Assembly (NCBI GenBank): GCA_963726295.1
Contig: CAVSBW010000012.1
Coordinates: forward strand, 580,157-644,156
Reading direction: 5' to 3'
Source of the DNA: DASSQJ01 sp963726295
GTDB lineage: Bacteria > Actinomycetota > Actinomycetes > Actinomycetales > Dermatophilaceae
DNA: 64,000 nucleotides
The position numbers were made by a program, and so were the translations under genes. Of this stretch, positions 54,288-62,188 are shown piece by piece. The notes under the pieces were generated by a model, which was not told the origin of the DNA, did no database searches, and was given only the letters and a program-made list of their open reading frames with translations. Position 1 is the stretch's first letter; every line of letters starts with the position of its first letter.

Positions 54288-55855
54288 CGGACCATGGTGC
54301 CCGGAGTACCGGGGCCGTCGTCCCCCACGGTGCGCTGCTCGAGCGGGCTGCTGGCCGGGCCGTGCAGCACCTCGCCGTCGGGCGAGAAGCGGGAGCCGTG
54401 GCAGGGACAGTCCCAGCTCCGCTCGCCACGGTTCCAGGCGACGTTGCACCCCAGGTGGGTGCACACCGCGGACACGGCGTGGAGGCCACCCGCGTCGTCC
54501 CGGGACACCGCGGTGTCCCGGCCGTCCACACTGAAGACGGCTCCCTCCCCCGGCCCGAGGCGCGCGACCCCGTCGGCGGGCGGGGGTGCGCACAGGCGAT
54601 CGGTGGCCCAGGTCCGAGCGACGTGGAGGTTCCGCTTGAGGAACTGCCTGTCCGGCAGGGCCGTCGCCGCCCGACGGGCGTCGAAGGTCGGGGCCCACGA
54701 CGGTGGCCGGCGCCCGGTGACGAGGTCCCTCAGGAGGGCGGCCGCCGCGGTCCCGTTCGTCATGCCCCACCCGGCGAACCCCGTGGCGGTGTAGACCCGC
54801 CGTGCGCCGGGGTTGGCGAGCCCGGCGAAGGGCACCAGGTCGTCGCTGCGCGTCTCCTCCGCCGACCAGTGGTACCGGAAGGCCCCCACGCCGAACACCT
54901 GCCGCGCCCAGGCCCTGAGCCGCTCCCAGCGCTCGTCGGTGTCAGTGACGTGGCCGACCTCGTGGCCCTCCCCGACGACCACGAGCAGCCGTTCGCCATC
55001 GAGCTCGACGGTGCGCGTCGAGTGGGTCGGCGAGCCGACGCTGATCGTCATCCCGGGGTCTTCGGTCGCCCCCGGCAGGACGCCGGCGACGCCGTACGAA
55101 CGGGTCGCGGCCAGTCGCGTGAAGTGACCGCCGCGGTCCAGCACCGGGTAGCCGGTGGCGACCACCACCCGCGACGCGCTGAGGGGTCCCCTCGTGGTCG
55201 ACACGGTGCAGGAGTGCTCGTGCTCGTCGACGCCGGTCAGCCCGACGCCGGTCACGAGGGTGCCCCCGCGGGCGAGGAAAGCCGATGCCAGCCCGTGCAG
55301 GTACCGGCCGGGGTGGAACGTCGCCTGGTCCTCGTACGCGAGGGCGGCTGCGACGGGCACCGGCAGCCCCGCGTCCTCGACGGCGACCGCCGGCAGGCCC
55401 AGCTGCCGGGCGACGGACAGCTCGGCCTGCACCGCCGCCACGTCGTCGGGCTGCTCGGCATAGACGAGGTGCCGTTGGCCGGAGCGGAGGTCGCAGTCGA
55501 TGTCCAGCTCGTCGACGAGCCGCCCCAGCCGGGCCATCCCGGCCACGTTGGCGTCGGCGTAGGCGGCAGCGGCGGCCAGCCCCCGCATCCTGCTGATCCG
55601 CGAGTACGTCAAGCCGTGGCCGACGGTGACCTTCACCGTCGAGTGCGCGGTGACCGACCGGGTGAGGCTGCGCGGCTCGAGGACGGCGACCTCGAGACCG
55701 GACTCCTGCAGGAGGATGGCGCTCGTCATCCCGACGATGCCCGCCCCGGCCACGAGGACGTCGGCGGCCTGGGCGTCGCGCACGTCGGTCGAACTGGGCG
55801 GCGTCGCCATGGTGTCGGCCCACGGCGAGAGGTGCCGGCTCTCGGTCCAGGTCAC
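54284..55855 (-). CDS. FAD-dependent oxidoreductase with C-terminal Rieske domain
   Basis: 523 residues, intact. Start GTG 55855 with GGAGGACCC upstream (VTWTESRHLSPWADTMATPP). DAO-type FAD domain: AADVLVAGAGIVGMTSAILL, QESGLEVAVLEPRSLTRSVT, SASRVVVATGYPVLDRGGHF, YTATGFAGWGMTNGTAAAAL. C-terminal Rieske [2Fe-2S] domain: LHAVSAVCTHLGCNVAWNRG, SWDCPCHGSRFSPDGEVLHG, with both Cys-His pairs. The combination is common in bacteria as a putative amino-acid or glycine oxidase-like enzyme; the substrate is unknown. Coupled by an ATGA overlap to the CinA-like gene. Confidence 0.88.
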   Translation of the reverse strand: MTWTESRHLSPWADTMATPPSSTDVRDAQAADVLVAGAGIVGMTSAILLQESGLEVAVLEPRSLTRSVTAHSTVKVTVGHGLTYSRISRMRGLAAAAAYADANVAGMARLGRLVDELDIDCDLRSGQRHLVYAEQPDDVAAVQAELSVARQLGLPAVAVEDAGLPVPVAAALAYEDQATFHPGRYLHGLASAFLARGGTLVTGVGLTGVDEHEHSCTVSTTRGPLSASRVVVATGYPVLDRGGHFTRLAATRSYGVAGVLPGATEDPGMTISVGSPTHSTRTVELDGERLLVVVGEGHEVGHVTDTDERWERLRAWARQVFGVGAFRYHWSAEETRSDDLVPFAGLANPGARRVYTATGFAGWGMTNGTAAAALLRDLVTGRRPPSWAPTFDARRAATALPDRQFLKRNLHVARTWATDRLCAPPPADGVARLGPGEGAVFSVDGRDTAVSRDDAGGLHAVSAVCTHLGCNVAWNRGERSWDCPCHGSRFSPDGEVLHGPASSPLEQRTVGDDGPGTPGTMVR

Positions 55856-55894
55856 GGGTCCTCCGGGGTGCTCGGTGATGCTCCGCGCCCGTTG

Positions 55895-55918
55895 TACCCG
55901 GGCCGGGGAGCGGCATGC
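55895..55918 (-). promoter_or_regulatory. GGGTA-type promoter candidate for the FAD-Rieske gene
   Basis: Minus strand GCAT (55918-55915), 15 bp, GGGTA (55899-55895), 40 bp upstream of the start. -35 box weak. Confidence 0.3.
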
Positions 55919-55957
55919 ACCGGTGACCTCGGCGCCCGCCCGTGCCGGCGGGTTGCG

Positions 55958-56755
55958 TCAGTCTGCGGGTGGTAGTGCGATGGGTGGCGACGCCGCAGGT
56001 GCCGCGCGTCGTGGGAGCTCGAGGGTGCCGGTGTCGGCGACGTCGAGGGCGATGTCGGCGAGCTTGCGGTTGGAGTCCTGGCTGGCCAGGCGAAGGAGGT
56101 CGAAGGCCTGTTCCCGGGTGAAGCGGTGCCGGTGCATGAGGATGCCGATGGCCACGCCGATGTCCCGGTTGCTCTCGAGGGCCCGCTGGAGGTTCCTCGC
56201 CCTGGCCTGGCTCAGGGACCGGCTGACGACGGCGGCCGCGTGGGTGGCGAGCACGAGAGCGATGCCGGTCGAGGTGTCGTCGAAGGAGTCGCGACGGTCG
56301 GAGTACAGGTTCAGTGCCGCGAGCGGCTCCTGCTCGTGCTCGAGGTTCAGTCGCTGGGAGAGCACGCTGCGGACGCCGACGTCGGCAGCTGCACGACCCC
56401 ACGTCGGCCACCGGGGATCCGTGGCGACGTGGCCGGCGACCTGCATGGACTGCTCGAGGGCGGCGTCGACGCACGGACCGCTACCGAGCTCGTACTGGAG
56501 GCTGTCGGCACGCTCGGCGATCGGGTCGGTCGATGCGATGGTCGTGAACGTCCCGCTCCTCAGCATCGTGACGCTGGACCAGCGGGCACCCGGCACCAGC
56601 TCCACCGAGTACTCGACCAGGTCCTCCAGTGGACGGTCGTCGGTGCCGGCTGCCCGCTCGGTGATGGCACGCATGGCCTCCGCCATCTCGTGCAGGTCCA
56701 GCACCGGCGCCGGCTCGGTGTCAGCCCCGTGGTCGGTGTAGTGGTCGGGCGTCAT
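55958..56755 (-). CDS. GAF-ANTAR RNA-binding regulator
   Basis: 265 residues, start ATG 56755 (MTPDHYTDHGADTEPAPVLD) after GGGAGGTGACG. GAF: LVPGARWSSVTMLRSGTFTT, RADSLQYELGSGPCVDAALE, GVRSVLSQRLNLEHEQEPLA. ANTAR: ALESNRDIGVAIGILMHRHR, FTREQAFDLLRLASQDSNRK, LADIALDVADTGTLELPRR. Close paralog of 51421-52200, on the other strand and about 4 kb away. Intact. Confidence 0.88.
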   Translation of the reverse strand: MTPDHYTDHGADTEPAPVLDLHEMAEAMRAITERAAGTDDRPLEDLVEYSVELVPGARWSSVTMLRSGTFTTIASTDPIAERADSLQYELGSGPCVDAALEQSMQVAGHVATDPRWPTWGRAAADVGVRSVLSQRLNLEHEQEPLAALNLYSDRRDSFDDTSTGIALVLATHAAAVVSRSLSQARARNLQRALESNRDIGVAIGILMHRHRFTREQAFDLLRLASQDSNRKLADIALDVADTGTLELPRRAAPAASPPIALPPAD

Positions 56756-56864
56756 CGTCACCTCCCATGTCCTGGTGCTGCACGCAACACTACGGTCCAC
56801 ACGCCCGCGCCGGGCTCCTCCGTCCCGCCCGAGGGGCTCGCTGCGCGCAGGGCCCGGCCGGCGG

Positions 56865-57572
56865 CTACGACCGCCGGAGGCCGCGGTTGCGGGCCTGTTC
56901 CATGACCTGTCGGGCGGTGACACCCAGGGTGCTGTCCTCGGCGTGGGCGGTGGCGACGAGCCGGTCGAAAGCCTCGGCCATCTCCAGGCAGTGCACGTGG
57001 GCCAGGGCGCCCTTGGCCTGCTCGACGACCGCGCGCTCCGCCAGCGCGGCCGCCAGGCCCGGGGTGAGGCTCGGGGGGTCGAGCCGGCTCGTCACCAGGA
57101 CCAGCGTCACAGCGTCCGCGAGGGCCCGGCAGGCGGCGCGCTGACCGTCCACCGGCTGCCCCTGGGTGTGGAAGACGTTGAAGGCACCGAAGGTGCGACC
57201 CTGCCACACCAGGGGCGTGGCCAGCAGGGAGTGGTAGCCACCGCGATCGATGGCGGCACCCGCGACCGGCCACCGGCGTCGCAGCTCGGCCCGCTCGGAC
57301 GCGCCGACGGCCTCGCCGGTGCGCACGGCATCCAGGCACGGACCCTCGTCCACCTGGTGCTGGAGGATCTCGAGGTCGGTGGCTCGGTGCGAAGTGGTGG
57401 CCAGGACCTCGAGGGCGCCGTCGTGCTCCACGAGGACCGCGGCCGCTGCGGCCGGAAGGGCCTCGGTCGCACCGGTGAGGATCGAGGCCAGGGCACCGGT
57501 GATGTCCATGTCGGGTGCGACCATCGTCGCGTTCGCCCGAGCGACGACCTCAGGGACCGTGATGTGGTTCAT
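56865..57572 (-). CDS. GAF-ANTAR regulator, second gene of an overlapping pair (type B)
   Basis: 235 residues, start ATG 57572 overlapping the upstream stop (ATGA). MNHITVPEVVARANATMVAP; GAF: AAAVLVEHDGALEVLATTSH, QHQVDEGPCLDAVRTGEAVG, FGAFNVFHTQGQPVDGQRAA. ANTAR: LAERAVVEQAKGALAHVHCL, EMAEAFDRLVATAHAEDSTL, GVTARQVMEQARNRGLRRS. Partner of 57569-58288, matching the pair at 52231-53651 gene by gene. Intact. Confidence 0.86.
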   Translation of the reverse strand: MNHITVPEVVARANATMVAPDMDITGALASILTGATEALPAAAAAVLVEHDGALEVLATTSHRATDLEILQHQVDEGPCLDAVRTGEAVGASERAELRRRWPVAGAAIDRGGYHSLLATPLVWQGRTFGAFNVFHTQGQPVDGQRAACRALADAVTLVLVTSRLDPPSLTPGLAAALAERAVVEQAKGALAHVHCLEMAEAFDRLVATAHAEDSTLGVTARQVMEQARNRGLRRS

Positions 57573-58288
57573 GTGGACTCGATCTCGTCGCCGGGCGCGG
57601 CGGTGAAGACCAGCTTCCGGGTGACGATCGCGTGGGCGCTGTGGTCCACGCCCTGGTCGTGCGAGTAGGCGTGGGCCCGGATCAGGGCCAGGGCGTCCTC
57701 CTCGGGGATCCCCAGCTGGGCGACCACCATCCCGGTGGCCTGGTGCACCTCGGCTCGCTTGGCCCAGGGGCCGCGGTCGTCCTCGAAGCCGACGGGCACG
57801 TCGGCGACGAGCGAAGCCGTCACGGCGCGAGCCACGACCTCGGCCGCCTCGAGGTCGATCGTTCGGCCGGCGCCGCGCTGGTAGAGCGTGATGACGCCGA
57901 GGACCGTCGCGCGCGAGGGCAGGGGGATCGCGTGGATGACGAGCGGGGCCAGGTCGGGCACCGAGTCGAAGCCGAGCAGCGGCCACCGCTCGTCCCTGGC
58001 GGCGACCCCGTCGAGGTCCATCCGCTGGTAGGCGCCGGAGGTGAACGCGTCCGGTCCCGGGCCCTGGCCGGTGACGTCCTGAGCGTCCTCGAGGACCGTC
58101 GCCGTCTGGTCGGTCGTCGTGAGCGTCACCCGGGACGACAGCGTGTAGGCCATCGTGATGGCCCCGCCGTCACAGTCGAGGACCCGTGCGGCGGAGGTGC
58201 ACAGCCGCGACGGCAGCGGGACCCCGGCATCCGCGCCGTCGACCAGACCCATCGCCAGACGCGCCAGGAGGTGGTCCAGCTCAGCCAT
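57569..58288 (-). CDS. GAF-ANTAR regulator, first gene of an overlapping pair (type A, EIEST tail)
   Basis: 239 residues, start ATG 58288 (MAELDHLLARLAMGLVDGAD). GAF: LCTSAARVLDCDGGAITMAY, VTGQGPGPDAFTSGAYQRMD, TVLGVITLYQRGAGRTIDLE. ANTAR: RAEVHQATGMVVAQLGIPEE, DALALIRAHAYSHDQGVDHS, ending GDEIEST. Same length and plan as 52932-53651. Intact. Confidence 0.86.
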   Translation of the reverse strand: MAELDHLLARLAMGLVDGADAGVPLPSRLCTSAARVLDCDGGAITMAYTLSSRVTLTTTDQTATVLEDAQDVTGQGPGPDAFTSGAYQRMDLDGVAARDERWPLLGFDSVPDLAPLVIHAIPLPSRATVLGVITLYQRGAGRTIDLEAAEVVARAVTASLVADVPVGFEDDRGPWAKRAEVHQATGMVVAQLGIPEEDALALIRAHAYSHDQGVDHSAHAIVTRKLVFTAAPGDEIEST

Positions 58289-58606
58289 CGCCCCGCCTCT
58301 CCCACCACCGGACCACGTCGACCCGGCCTCGGCTGCCACCGTACGCGCCACAAGGCGGCAATGGCAGCCGGCACCGGCGCCGATGCCGAGTCGGAGGGGG
58401 TACCGGGCGAGTAGGGTGTGCCTCGGTCGCACCGGTTCAACAGAAGCCGGTCGGCAAGGCACCCTTCCGACGCTCCCTGATCACGAGGGTCGGCGGGTGG
58501 CCGCCTTTCTCGGGCCGTCACGGCTGGGCAAGAGCAACCGGTCGTCCAGAGCCTGGGCTGCAGCTGCGGTCAGGCGGCATCACCGACCTGGACGGCGAAG
58601 GGCCGG
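58289..58606. other. Intergenic region upstream of the ANTAR pair
   Basis: No supported gene. It must hold the promoter of the 58288 ANTAR pair; I see no good GGGTA element on the minus strand. A plus-strand GGGGTACC at about 58396 has no gene behind it. Confidence 0.4.
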
Positions 58607-58801
58607 TCAGGCCGTCGAGCGGCAGCGGCGGAGCATCGCGAGGAGCTGCCCCTCCCGACGGGCCAGCCGGAGCAGCTCGGGGTTGCGTGGTGGCGCTGCG
58701 TCACCGTGGACGAGCGCTTCGGCGGACCGGATGCGGTCCTCGATCGTGGCGAGCTCGGCGATCAGTTCACGGACGGACGGGGTCGTGGACGGTGCAGTCA
58801 T
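58607..58801 (-). CDS. Small helical protein, 64 residues
   Basis: Start ATG 58801. Begins MTAPSTTPSVRELIAELATI, then EDRIRSAEALVHGDAAPPRN, PELLRLARREGQLLAMLRRC. Two amphipathic helices separated by a short loop; no membrane segment. Paralog of the sequence at 26082-26328. A hairpin GGCACCC (58821-58827) / GGGTGCC (58831-58837) lies 20 bp upstream, in its leader. Function unknown. Confidence 0.6.
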   Translation of the reverse strand: MTAPSTTPSVRELIAELATIEDRIRSAEALVHGDAAPPRNPELLRLARREGQLLAMLRRCRSTA

Positions 58802-59282
58802 GATCGAACCTCAACGCTGTGGCACCCCCCGGGTGCCTGCCAGCCCCGCGCGGTTGGAGGCTCTTCCATTAGCGGGCCTCACGTGCCGGCTGTCAACCTG
58901 AGCCGCCGAGCAGCGGAAACGGCGCGGCTCGCGCCGTTCGGATGCGGCTCCCTGCGGCCATCTGTTCTCCGGCCACGGAGGGCGTCGGGTTCAGCTTCTC
59001 CGTCAGCTGGTTCAGCGTTCCGCTCTTCCTCGTCCCAGGTGGAGATCGGCGTGGCCATCGGCATTCCTCATGGATGCGCTTTGGCTGATTTGCTTCGCAG
59101 CGGTGCCCGCCGCCGGCCCGCGCGGAGTGGGGCGTAGGTCACCGGAGCCGTTGGCTGGATGAGGCGTACCGTCGGCACCAGGCCCCGAACGGATCCGCAT
59201 CCGTTCAGACTCTTCGTCACTCCGGAACTCGCTGCTGACGCCGAGCCTTGCTCCATCACCGGCCAGCAATGAGGCGAAGACC
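58802..59282. other. Intergenic region with gene scraps, lower GC than its surroundings
   Basis: 480 bp without a supported full gene. It contains the leader hairpin of the gene at 58607, an ANTAR-like scrap around 59039-59075, and the upstream region of the ANTAR-only gene at 59283 (AATGAGGCGAAGACC). Base composition looks less GC-biased than most of the window. Confidence 0.4.
59039..59075 (+). pseudogene. Possible ANTAR domain scrap
   Basis: Bases read VEIGVAIGI and, after one extra base, LM, matching the ANTAR segment (N)REIGVAIGILM of the intact genes at 51421 and 55958 at DNA level too. The similarity ends after about 12 codons, so chance cannot be excluded. Confidence 0.35.
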
Positions 59283-59498
59283 ATGAACAGCAGACTCAGT
59301 GACCCAGCCCGTGTTGGTGCAGCCTGCGAGTGCATCCCACATTGCGTCGACGTCGCCACCGGGGTGCTCATGGAGCGCCACGGGTTCAGCGAGCAGGAAG
59401 CGCGCGGCAGTCTGCAGGGCTCGGCAAGGCGCCGGAACACATCGGTGCACTCCGTGTCGCAGGACGTGATTGACGCGATCGCGCAAGGCCTCTTGTAG
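59283..59498 (+). CDS. ANTAR-domain-only protein, 71 residues
   Basis: Start ATG 59283 (MNSRLSDPARVGAACECIPH). The rest is an ANTAR core: VDVATGVLMERHGFSEQEAR, GSLQGSARRRNTSVHSVSQD, VIDAIAQGLL. It has no GAF or receiver domain, so it would be a constitutive or dimerisation-regulated RNA binder, or it could compete with the full-length paralogs by heterodimer formation. It could also be the surviving 3' end of a longer gene. Composition is slightly less GC-rich than the surroundings. Confidence 0.65.
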   Translation: MNSRLSDPARVGAACECIPHCVDVATGVLMERHGFSEQEARGSLQGSARRRNTSVHSVSQDVIDAIAQGLL

Positions 59499-59711
59499 GA
59501 CTCGCGCGCACCGCCACGCCGGCAGTCGGACGGGCGTCCGGGTCGCAACCGTGAGCCGGTGTGGTCGTGGCAAGCGGTGCGGGCGGCTCGTGCGGTCGTG
59601 AGGCACCCCCGCCCTTTTGTGCGGCCGGGCTCTTGGCGGGTCCTCGCCCGCAGCAAGGGTGGGGACAGCCCCTGGTTTCCGGCGCCGACGCTGGGGTACT
59701 GCAGGTGCACT

Positions 59712-60434
59712 ATGCCGCTGGAACCGCTGCCTGAGACCCGTGAGGCTCTGCTCGACATGTCCAGGTGGACGGACCGCGACCTTGTGGCCGACCTGGTCCG
59801 TCAGGCGGAGTCGGTCGAGGACATCGTCCCCAACCTCGTGGGGCTCAGCTTGGCGGTGATCAAGGACGACCTGACGTTCACGGTCGCCGCGTCGAAGGAG
59901 CGCCTGGCGTTGTTGGACGCAATCCAGTACGCCCTGGGCGGCCCGTGCGTGGACGCGGCACAGCAGGATGCGATCGTCCTCAGCGGCGACAACGACGCTG
60001 GGCTCTTCGACGAGCAGCGCTGGGCGGAGTTCGCCCGCGCTGGTGCCGCACATGGGGTTCTGAGCACCTTGTCGATGCCGGTGCACGCCGACGGGCGGGT
60101 GGTCGCTGGGGTGAACCTGTACGCCGCAACCCCCAACTCGTTCAGGGGCCGGGAAGAGCGCCTCGCCGAGATCCTGGGAGCCTGGGCTCCGGGCGCGGTG
60201 CACAACGCCGACATGTCCTTCACCACCCGCGAGGCTGCCCGCCGTGCACCGCAGACGCTCGAGGACCGGAACACGATGAACCAGGCCACCGGCGTGGTCA
60301 TGACCGCCCACGGGGTGGACCGGCAGACGGCGCGCCAGATGATCACCGACGCGGCTCACCGTGCCGGGCAGGACGAGTTCGAGGTCGCCCGGGCCCTGAT
60401 CCGCCCCTTCCTCGAGCCCGAGACTGGACCATGA
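59712..60434 (+). CDS. GAF-ANTAR regulator, divergent member
   Basis: 240 residues, start ATG 59712 (MPLEPLPETREALLDMSRWT). GAF: SLAVIKDDLTFTVAASKERL, ALLDAIQYALGGPCVDAAQQ, STLSMPVHADGRVVAGVNLY. ANTAR: LEDRNTMNQATGVVMTAHGV, DRQTARQMITDAAHRAGQDE, FEVARALIRPF. More distant from the other eight; its ANTAR helix begins NTMNQATGVVM, closer to the type A group. Intact. Confidence 0.8.
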   Translation: MPLEPLPETREALLDMSRWTDRDLVADLVRQAESVEDIVPNLVGLSLAVIKDDLTFTVAASKERLALLDAIQYALGGPCVDAAQQDAIVLSGDNDAGLFDEQRWAEFARAGAAHGVLSTLSMPVHADGRVVAGVNLYAATPNSFRGREERLAEILGAWAPGAVHNADMSFTTREAARRAPQTLEDRNTMNQATGVVMTAHGVDRQTARQMITDAAHRAGQDEFEVARALIRPFLEPETGP

Positions 60435-60632
60435 GGTGCAGCATCAGCGAAGCCAGCGGATAGTCCTTCCGTGTCAGGTCAAGGGTCGGCTGGTCGGAGA
60501 CGGCAACGAGGTGCAAGGGCCAGGGGACGAAGGCGCATGACGTTGTCTCGCGACGAACCTTGGGAGTGCACCTTGGTCCTCGTCGCAAGCGTGACCTCAG
60601 CGACCCCGTGCCGCGACTCCCGGTGTCGTTGG

Positions 60633-61253
60633 CTATCGCAGCGCTTGGCGGACGAGCCGGACCAGGATCCACGCGGAGGCCCCGATGACTGCCAGGACGG
60701 GGATGACGTTGACCAGTGACGGGCCGAAGACGGCGAGGAAGGCACCGCCGAGCAGTGCGAGACCCACGAGCGTTGCCGGCCCGAGGCCTATCGACCTGGC
60801 TTTCTGCCTCGAGGTCCACGCGGGGCTCAGCGCCGACAGGGCGACGACCGCCACCCATGGCAGCAGGAACACGGGGATCACGCCGAGAAGGTCAACCGGC
60901 GACACGACCGCCGATGACAGCAGGAGTAGGTAGGCCAACCCTGCGCCGTTGAGCGCGGAGGCGACGACGGCCTGCCATCGCGGGGGTGACGGCGACGGTG
61001 ACGGCGCGGCCGCCACCGTGGTGGCAGCGGGCCGGTCGGCGTAGGCCTCATCGGCGATGCTCTGCGGTGAGCCGAGCTCGGCCAGGGCGGCCTGAACCTG
61101 GTCGCTGCCGGCCTGGGGGCCGAGGGCGGCGCTCAGGTGCTCTCGCACACCCGTGAGCACCTCGGCGCGTGCGCCGGGATCGAGGCCGTACAGCAGCATC
61201 TCCAGGTCACGGAGGTAGGCCGCGGCAAGCGGGTGGCTGGTGGCGGCGCTCAT
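60633..61253 (-). CDS. HAAS-domain (DUF1700-like) membrane protein
   Basis: 206 residues. Start ATG 61253 overlaps the padR stop (ATGA). N-terminal HAAS helical domain: LAAAYLRDLEMLLYGLDPGA, RAEVLTGVREHLSAALG, VQAALAELGSPQSIADEAYA; then membrane helices AVVASALNGAGLAYLLLLSS, LLGVIPVFLLPWVAVVALSA, ATLVGLALLGGAFLAVFGPS and VIPVLAVIGASAWILVRLVR. PadR-HAAS pairs occur widely; the membrane protein is thought to be controlled by, or to control, PadR. Intact. Confidence 0.83.
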   Translation of the reverse strand: MSAATSHPLAAAYLRDLEMLLYGLDPGARAEVLTGVREHLSAALGPQAGSDQVQAALAELGSPQSIADEAYADRPAATTVAAAPSPSPSPPRWQAVVASALNGAGLAYLLLLSSAVVSPVDLLGVIPVFLLPWVAVVALSALSPAWTSRQKARSIGLGPATLVGLALLGGAFLAVFGPSLVNVIPVLAVIGASAWILVRLVRQALR

Positions 61254-61594
61254 GGGCTCCCCTTCGAGAGTGTGTGGTCGACGGCGTCGCGGAACGGCTT
61301 CCAGGTGCGCCGGAACGCCTCGAGGGACTCGTGACCTTCTCCGGTCAGGACGTAGTAGCGGCGCGGCGGCCCCGCGGTGGACTCCTGCCACCTGGTGTCC
61401 ACCAGCCCCGCCCTTCGCAGGCGGGCCAGCAGCGGGTAGAGCGTCCCTTCCCCGTCCAGGAGCACCCGGTCGGCACTGAGCCGGCGCGCGATGTCGAGAC
61501 CGTAGGTTTCACCGTGCTCGAGCAGGGCGAGCACGCAGTACTCCAGCGCACCCCGCCGCAGGTGCGTCAGGATGCCCTGATCGCCGGGTACCAT
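61250..61594 (-). CDS. PadR-family transcriptional regulator
   Basis: 114 residues. Start ATG 61594 (MVPGDQGILTHLRRGALEYC). Winged helix: YCVLALLEHGETYGLDIARR, LSADRVLLDGEGTLYPLLAR, LRRAGLVDTRWQESTAGPPR, RYYVLTGEGHESLEAF. The GTLYPLLxRLxxxGL recognition helix and RYY wing are diagnostic. Most PadR proteins repress their own operon. A plausible SigA-type promoter, TTCACA and TATCCT 15 bp apart, lies directly upstream on the minus strand. Confidence 0.88.
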   Translation of the reverse strand: MVPGDQGILTHLRRGALEYCVLALLEHGETYGLDIARRLSADRVLLDGEGTLYPLLARLRRAGLVDTRWQESTAGPPRRYYVLTGEGHESLEAFRRTWKPFRDAVDHTLSKGSP

Positions 61595-61699
61595 GCGTGA
61601 CAGGATAGCGGTGTACGGGCCTTGTGAACAGGCCTGGCGCGGGGCGGTTCGCGGCGGACGGACACCGCCCGACGCAGCCCGCCGAGCAGATCGGGGGTC

Positions 61700-61922
61700 G
61701 TGAGCATTCCCTATGACATCGCCGAGCCTCCGGAGCAGTGGACTGCCGCGTGCGTCGTCTTCGAGGCCCCTGTCCACCAGTACGACGGGGTGGACCCACC
61801 AGTACGACGGGGTGGACCGTGGACGCGACACCATCCCTTCCAGCTTGCTGCGGGAGGTCCTTGTCATCCGTGACCTCGAGGCCCACCTGCAGAAGGAATG
61901 GCTTGCCGGGGTGGCTCGTTGA
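61700..61922 (+). pseudogene. Small ORF interrupted by a 22-bp tandem duplication
   Basis: From GTG 61700 the frame reads VSIPYDIAEPPEQWTAACVV, FEAPVHQYDGVD, then hits the second copy of a 22-bp repeat (61796-61817). Leaving out one copy restores a 66-residue protein that continues RGRDTIPSSLLREVLVIRDL, EAHLQKEWLAGVAR and stops at 61922. With both copies the frame is lost, since 22 is not a multiple of 3. No known family. Confidence 0.55.
61774..61817. repeat. 22-bp tandem repeat, two copies
   Basis: Exact copies at 61774-61795 and 61796-61817. Each unit contains inverted arms (GTCCACC ... GGTGGAC), so it can fold into a hairpin, which may favour slippage. Confidence 0.85.
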
Positions 61923-62188
61923 GTCCGACCACCCCGACCGTTGACCGTTGTGGCAAAGCGCCGATCGCCGGCCCGGCTCCCGTATCGCGCACCCCGCACC
62001 TGTCAGCCGCCAACCCCTCAGTGCGGCCCCACGGGGGAGTTGCTCCGGCCCGGGGGGCCGCCGCGATGGGTACTCGAGTACGCGCCGCTGCGTCGCATGA
62101 CCGCAGATGCGTGTCGGGCGCCCAGCGGGACGGGTGTCGCGATGTGGTGAGCTGAGGTGAACACAGAGCGTGGGGTCCCTGGGGCCCT

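Noticed and set aside
58397..58470. Possible tRNA because of GGTTCAA near 58433
   Set aside because: No acceptor or anticodon stem can be drawn around it.
61941..62150. 69-residue plus-strand ORF between the broken small ORF and the SDR
   Set aside because: Part of it looks protein-like (PPRWVLEYAPLRRMT), but there is no ribosome-binding site and no family match; not enough to call a gene.
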